A DNA stretch of 7,855 nt from JAWLCG01 sp041687295 (GTDB lineage: Bacteria > Planctomycetota > Phycisphaerae > SM23-33 > FEN-1343), in the NCBI GenBank assembly GCA_041687295.1, contig JAWLCG010000239.1, positions 1-7,855 of the forward strand. Reading direction: 5' to 3'. Below, piece by piece: positions 5,897 through 7,855 of the stretch. The notes under the pieces are model-generated. The model did no database searches and had not been told where the DNA came from. It saw nothing but the letters and a program-made list of their open reading frames with translations. How positions within the stretch are numbered: position 1 is the first letter of the stretch; every line of letters begins with the position of its first letter. The position numbers and the translations under genes were made by a program.

Positions 5897-5984
5897 TCCG
5901 GAACGAATCGACGCACCGGCCAATTAACGAATCAACCAATTAACCAATGAACCACCCGACCACCCAACCGCCCAGCCAGCAAAC
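5897..5984 (+). repeat. 8-bp-period array upstream of the dehydrogenase
   Basis: Cut into consecutive 8-mers from 5897, all eleven units end in C and nine end in AC. Examples are CAATTAAC (5921-5928, exactly repeated at 5937-5944), GAATCAAC (5929-5936), CAATGAAC (5945-5952) and CACCCAAC (5961-5968). The unit degenerates toward both ends. The array fills the leader up to 15 bp before the ATG at 6000 and includes the most AT-rich stretch of this spacer. I could not place a confident -35/-10 pair in it. Degenerate slippage-derived tandem repeat is the simplest reading; repeated protein-binding sites are possible. Confidence 0.65.
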
Positions 5985-5999
5985 GCCAGCGAGGCCGCC

Positions 6000-7016
6000 A
6001 TGCCCAACGAAAACCGCGCCGCCTACCTCGACGTCGACCACCGTTTCACCGTCCGCCGCGAGGCCATTCCCCAGCCGGGGCCGGGCGAGGCCCTCGTGCG
6101 GGTGCGCGCCAACGGCATCTGCGGCTCCGACGTGCACTTCTTCGAGCGGGGCCGATTGGGCAACTTCGTGGTCACAGGGCCCTACGTCCCCGGCCACGAG
6201 GCCAGCGGCGAGGTCGTCGCCGTCGGAGAGGGCGTGACGGAGCTGGCCGGCGGCGACCGCGTCGTCATCGAGCCCGGCGTGCCCTGCGGCACCTGCCGCA
6301 CCTGCCGCGGCGGGCGGTACAACCTCTGCCCGGCCGTGGTGTTCCTGTCGGCCCCGCCGATCAACGGCACGTTCCGCGACTACCTCACCATCCGCGCCGA
6401 CGCGCTGCACCCGATGCCCGAGGGCATGACCTTCGAGCAGGGCGCCCTCGTCGAGCCGGCCGCCGTCGCCGTCCACGCCCTGCGGCGGGCGAACCTCGCG
6501 CCGGGCGTCTCGGCCGTCGTGCTGGGCTGCGGGCCCATCGGGCTGATGGTGCTCCAGGCCTTCCGCGCCGCCGGCGGGGGCGAGGCCTACGCCATCGACA
6601 CCGTCGCCAGCCGTCGCGAGAAGGCCCTCGCCCTGGGCGCCGCCGAGGCCTTCGCCCCCGACCAGGCACCCGATAACCTCGCCGACGCCGTCTTCGAGAC
6701 CGCCGGCGCCTCGCGGGCAACCGCCTCGGCCTTCCGCCTGGCCAACGTCGCCGGCACGGTCGTCCAGGTCGGCTGGCCCGAGGTCAACACCGTCGGCGTC
6801 GACGTCGCCGACCTGCTCGAAAAGGAGCTCACCTACGTCGGCGTCAACCGCTACGCCAACGCCTTCGCGCCCGCCATCACCTGGATCGCTGATGGCCGAA
6901 TCCAGACCGACCCGCTCATCACCCACCGCTTCGGCCTCGACGACATCCAGCACGCCTTCGAGTTCACCCGCGACCACCACGGCCAAGTCATCAAGGCCAT
7001 CGTGACCCACGAGTGA
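6000..7016 (+). CDS. Zinc-dependent NAD(P) polyol dehydrogenase, sorbitol/xylitol dehydrogenase-like MDR family
   Basis: A 338-aa medium-chain dehydrogenase expected to oxidise a secondary hydroxyl of a polyol or sugar acid (sorbitol, xylitol, L-idonate type) with NAD. The N-terminal catalytic domain has GICGSDVHFFERGR at 39-52, which resembles sorbitol dehydrogenases more than threonine dehydrogenases, and PGHEASG at 64-70. Catalytic zinc ligands would be C41, H66 and E67, with E152 in ALVEP nearby. The four structural-zinc cysteines are present at C96, C99, C102 and C110. The Rossmann domain has GCGPIG at 176-181, and D200 at the end of strand 2 suggests NAD over NADP. The length is typical. 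GAGG at 5991-5994, 5 nt before ATG 6000, supports the start. It appears monocistronic, with an 8-bp-period array on each side. The precise substrate is unknown; a link to the sugar operon is only contextual. Confidence 0.88.
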   Translation: MPNENRAAYLDVDHRFTVRREAIPQPGPGEALVRVRANGICGSDVHFFERGRLGNFVVTGPYVPGHEASGEVVAVGEGVTELAGGDRVVIEPGVPCGTCRTCRGGRYNLCPAVVFLSAPPINGTFRDYLTIRADALHPMPEGMTFEQGALVEPAAVAVHALRRANLAPGVSAVVLGCGPIGLMVLQAFRAAGGGEAYAIDTVASRREKALALGAAEAFAPDQAPDNLADAVFETAGASRATASAFRLANVAGTVVQVGWPEVNTVGVDVADLLEKELTYVGVNRYANAFAPAITWIADGRIQTDPLITHRFGLDDIQHAFEFTRDHHGQVIKAIVTHE

Positions 7017-7022
7017 CCGAAG

Positions 7023-7118
7023 GCGTCAACGCGCCAATGCGTCACTGCGTCACTGCGTCAACGCGTCGGTTGAGTGTCAGTGGCACGCAGTGACGCACTG
7101 ACGCACTGACGCATTGAC
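7023..7118 (+). repeat. 8-bp-period array forming a long hairpin behind the dehydrogenase
   Basis: Twelve consecutive 8-mers in one register. The left six are variants of GCGTCACT (exact at 7039-7046 and 7047-7054). The right four, from 7087, are variants of GCACTGAC (exact at 7095-7102 and 7103-7110). The two halves are inverted: 7035-7064 pairs with 7087-7116 at 26 of 30 positions across a 22-nt loop. It begins 6 bp after the TGA of the dehydrogenase, so the transcript would end in a strong hairpin. No T-tract follows. It may act as a 3'-end stabiliser or terminator-like structure. Confidence 0.8.
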
Positions 7119-7512
7119 GACGAACACGCCTCGGGCCCGGCAGCCTGCAGGCCCCCCGGATGCATGCCCTGGCCACTCACCGCGCTGAACCGAATTGTAC
7201 CGGCAGATGAAATCCGCTCGTCTAGGGATGCCGCCGGCCCTTCATGAGGGCTCCGAAGCCCGCACCACCCCGCACACCCCGCGAAGCCCATGGAAGCACG
7301 CCGCGAAGCGGGGCCCGCACGCCCGGCAAGGCACGGCAAGGGGGCCCAATCGGCCGCTCAGAGCGGGCGATCGGACTTCGCCGTGCGACGCCGAACCGTC
7401 GGCCTCGCCTGTCGAACGTGTATCTACGAACCAGCAAGGATATCGGATGGCCGACTCCATCGCGCCTCATGGCCTGCCGAAGGCCTCCACGCTTTCCATG
7501 CTGCGCCTCCTT
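7119..7512. other. Gene-free spacer
   Basis: I see no gene here. The open frames give proline/arginine/alanine-rich text without recognisable motifs, and none combines a good start site with credible protein sequence. Small structures include a perfect 10-bp palindrome GCCTGCAGGC at 7143-7152 and a CCCCGC (7277-7282) / GCGGGG (7308-7313) pair. A 23-codon reading with AAGGA before it starts at 7447, but it is weak evidence. The stretch could hold remnants of a decayed gene, which I cannot identify. Confidence 0.5.
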
Positions 7513-7568
7513 CCGTAGGGTACGTGGGTTCTCGTCGAAGCGTCAGCGCAGGCGAGGTTCCGCGTACC
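7513..7568 (+). repeat. GTAGGG palindromic repeat D, copy 1
   Basis: GTAGGG at 7515-7520 leads into an imperfect hairpin: GGTACG at 7519-7524 pairs with CGTACC at 7563-7568, and CTCG (7531-7534) can pair with CGAG in the other arm. The loop contains GAAGCG and CAGCGCA motifs. The design (GTAGG, stem, GCGCAGCG-like loop, stem) resembles repeat A. A diverged copy lies inverted at 7609-7655. Confidence 0.6.
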
Positions 7569-7608
7569 GTGTGGGCGAATCGCTCATCGAATGGCCAGGC
7601 GCCCTCGC

Positions 7609-7655
7609 GGCACGCAGAACCGCTCCGCTGCGCTTCGCGAACCTGCGTGCCCTAC
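7609..7655 (-). repeat. GTAGGG palindromic repeat D, copy 2
   Basis: On the minus strand GTAGGG (7655-7650) is followed by a hairpin whose outer stem is a perfect 9-bp pair, GGCACGCAG at 7609-7617 with CTGCGTGCC at 7643-7651. The loop reads GCGAAGCGCAGCGGAGCG. It faces copy 1, so the two converge. REP-type GTAGGG repeats with GCGAAGCG loops are common in bacterial intergenic DNA. Confidence 0.65.
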
Positions 7656-7694
7656 AGGCTGCGGCGTTTGTAGCCACGTCTTTCCGCTACCACC

Positions 7695-7780
7695 GCCGGG
7701 CCTCGCTCCGCTCGACCCGGCCTACGGGCTCTGCTATTCTCAAGAACCTCTGTGTCCTCTGTGTCCTCAGTGGCCCATCT
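7695..7780 (-). repeat. Repeats B and A, copy 3, behind the right-edge gene
   Basis: Downstream of the stop codon of the right-edge gene, on the minus strand, part B comes first (7780-7747, GATGGGCC then GGACACAGA-type units) and part A second (7724-7695, with the perfect stem GCCGGGTC/GGCCCGGC and loop GAGCGGAGCGA). Each part has the same strand sense relative to the gene as in the other two copies, but the order is swapped, so A and B appear to be separable modules. Confidence 0.75.
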
Positions 7781-7791
7781 CTCGCCTTCGA

Positions 7792-7855
7792 TCAGTACCG
7801 CTTCACCCGCACCTCATGCCGAGGCCGGAGGCGGTTGACGAAGAGGTACCGCAGG
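7792..7855 (-). CDS. C-terminal end of an unidentified protein
   Basis: The last 20 codons of a minus-strand gene entering from the right edge, ending LRYLFVNRLRPRHEVRVKRY and TGA at 7794-7792. The tail is strongly basic and alternates hydrophobic and charged residues as a final beta-strand might. The codons end mostly in G or C, like the real genes nearby, and repeat B begins 11 bp after the stop, as expected for a gene 3' end in this window. Too short to assign to a family. An accidental open frame is possible. Confidence 0.45.
   Translation of the reverse strand, partial: LRYLFVNRLRPRHEVRVKRY

Noticed and set aside
5940..7010. A 356-codon minus-strand frame opposite the dehydrogenase.
   Set aside because: Low-complexity Gly/Val/Asp text typical of antisense reading in GC-rich genes; the plus strand has all zinc and Rossmann motifs.
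7023..7118. CRISPR-like array.
   Set aside because: Units are 8 bp with no spacers, and the halves are inverted; this is a microsatellite-like hairpin, not a CRISPR.
7447..7518. Possible 23-codon peptide MADSIAPHGLPKASTLSMLRLLP with AAGGA 6 nt upstream.
   Set aside because: Too short to judge, no recognisable features, and its stop lies inside repeat D; likely chance.

Overview
The window is very GC-rich bacterial DNA with short genes on both strands separated by long, repeat-filled spacers. Gene content (a nagB-nagA pair followed by a GH78 rhamnosidase, a divergent thymidylate-synthase-family protein, a sorbitol-dehydrogenase-like enzyme), the DLQVNG form of NagA and several REP-like intergenic palindromes suggest an environmental heterotroph. 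My best guess is a planctomycete, perhaps Phycisphaerae, but this is inference from style and not from a marker gene.

Layout: positions 1-3674 hold a minus-strand sugar operon. A plausible sigma70-type promoter (3646-3674) leads to nagB (GTG start at 3575), nagA (2770-1847) and a GH78 alpha-L-rhamnosidase (1739 to beyond the left edge). NagB and NagA would turn GlcNAc-6-P into fructose-6-P. The rhamnosidase has no signal peptide and would release L-rhamnose inside the cell, so the cluster looks like intracellular processing of mixed amino-sugar/rhamnose glycans. NagA is only a barrel: both halves of the usual small beta-domain are missing. Positions 3675-3987 are spacer with repeats. A nitroreductase (4488-3988, minus) and a thymidylate-synthase-family gene (4639-5463, plus) diverge from a 150-bp region with candidate promoters both ways.

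Positions 5464-5999 are a repeat-rich spacer: a REP-like palindrome that begins on the stop codon of the TS-like gene, a 190-bp inverted-repeat element, and an 88-bp array with 8-bp periodicity. A zinc- and NAD-dependent polyol dehydrogenase (6000-7016, plus) follows and is bounded on its far side by a second 8-bp-period array that folds into a long hairpin. From 7119 to 7791 I see no gene, only more palindromic repeats. The last 64 bases are the C-terminal end of an unrecognised minus-strand gene.

The strongest second-look items are the TS-family protein (TS active-site residues kept at constant spacing but the cofactor region and C-terminus changed), the domain-stripped NagA, the two 8-bp-period arrays around the dehydrogenase, and a composite repeat found three times just behind gene 3' ends, always in the same orientation relative to the gene. 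I found no CRISPR array, tRNA, rRNA, transposase or defence system.
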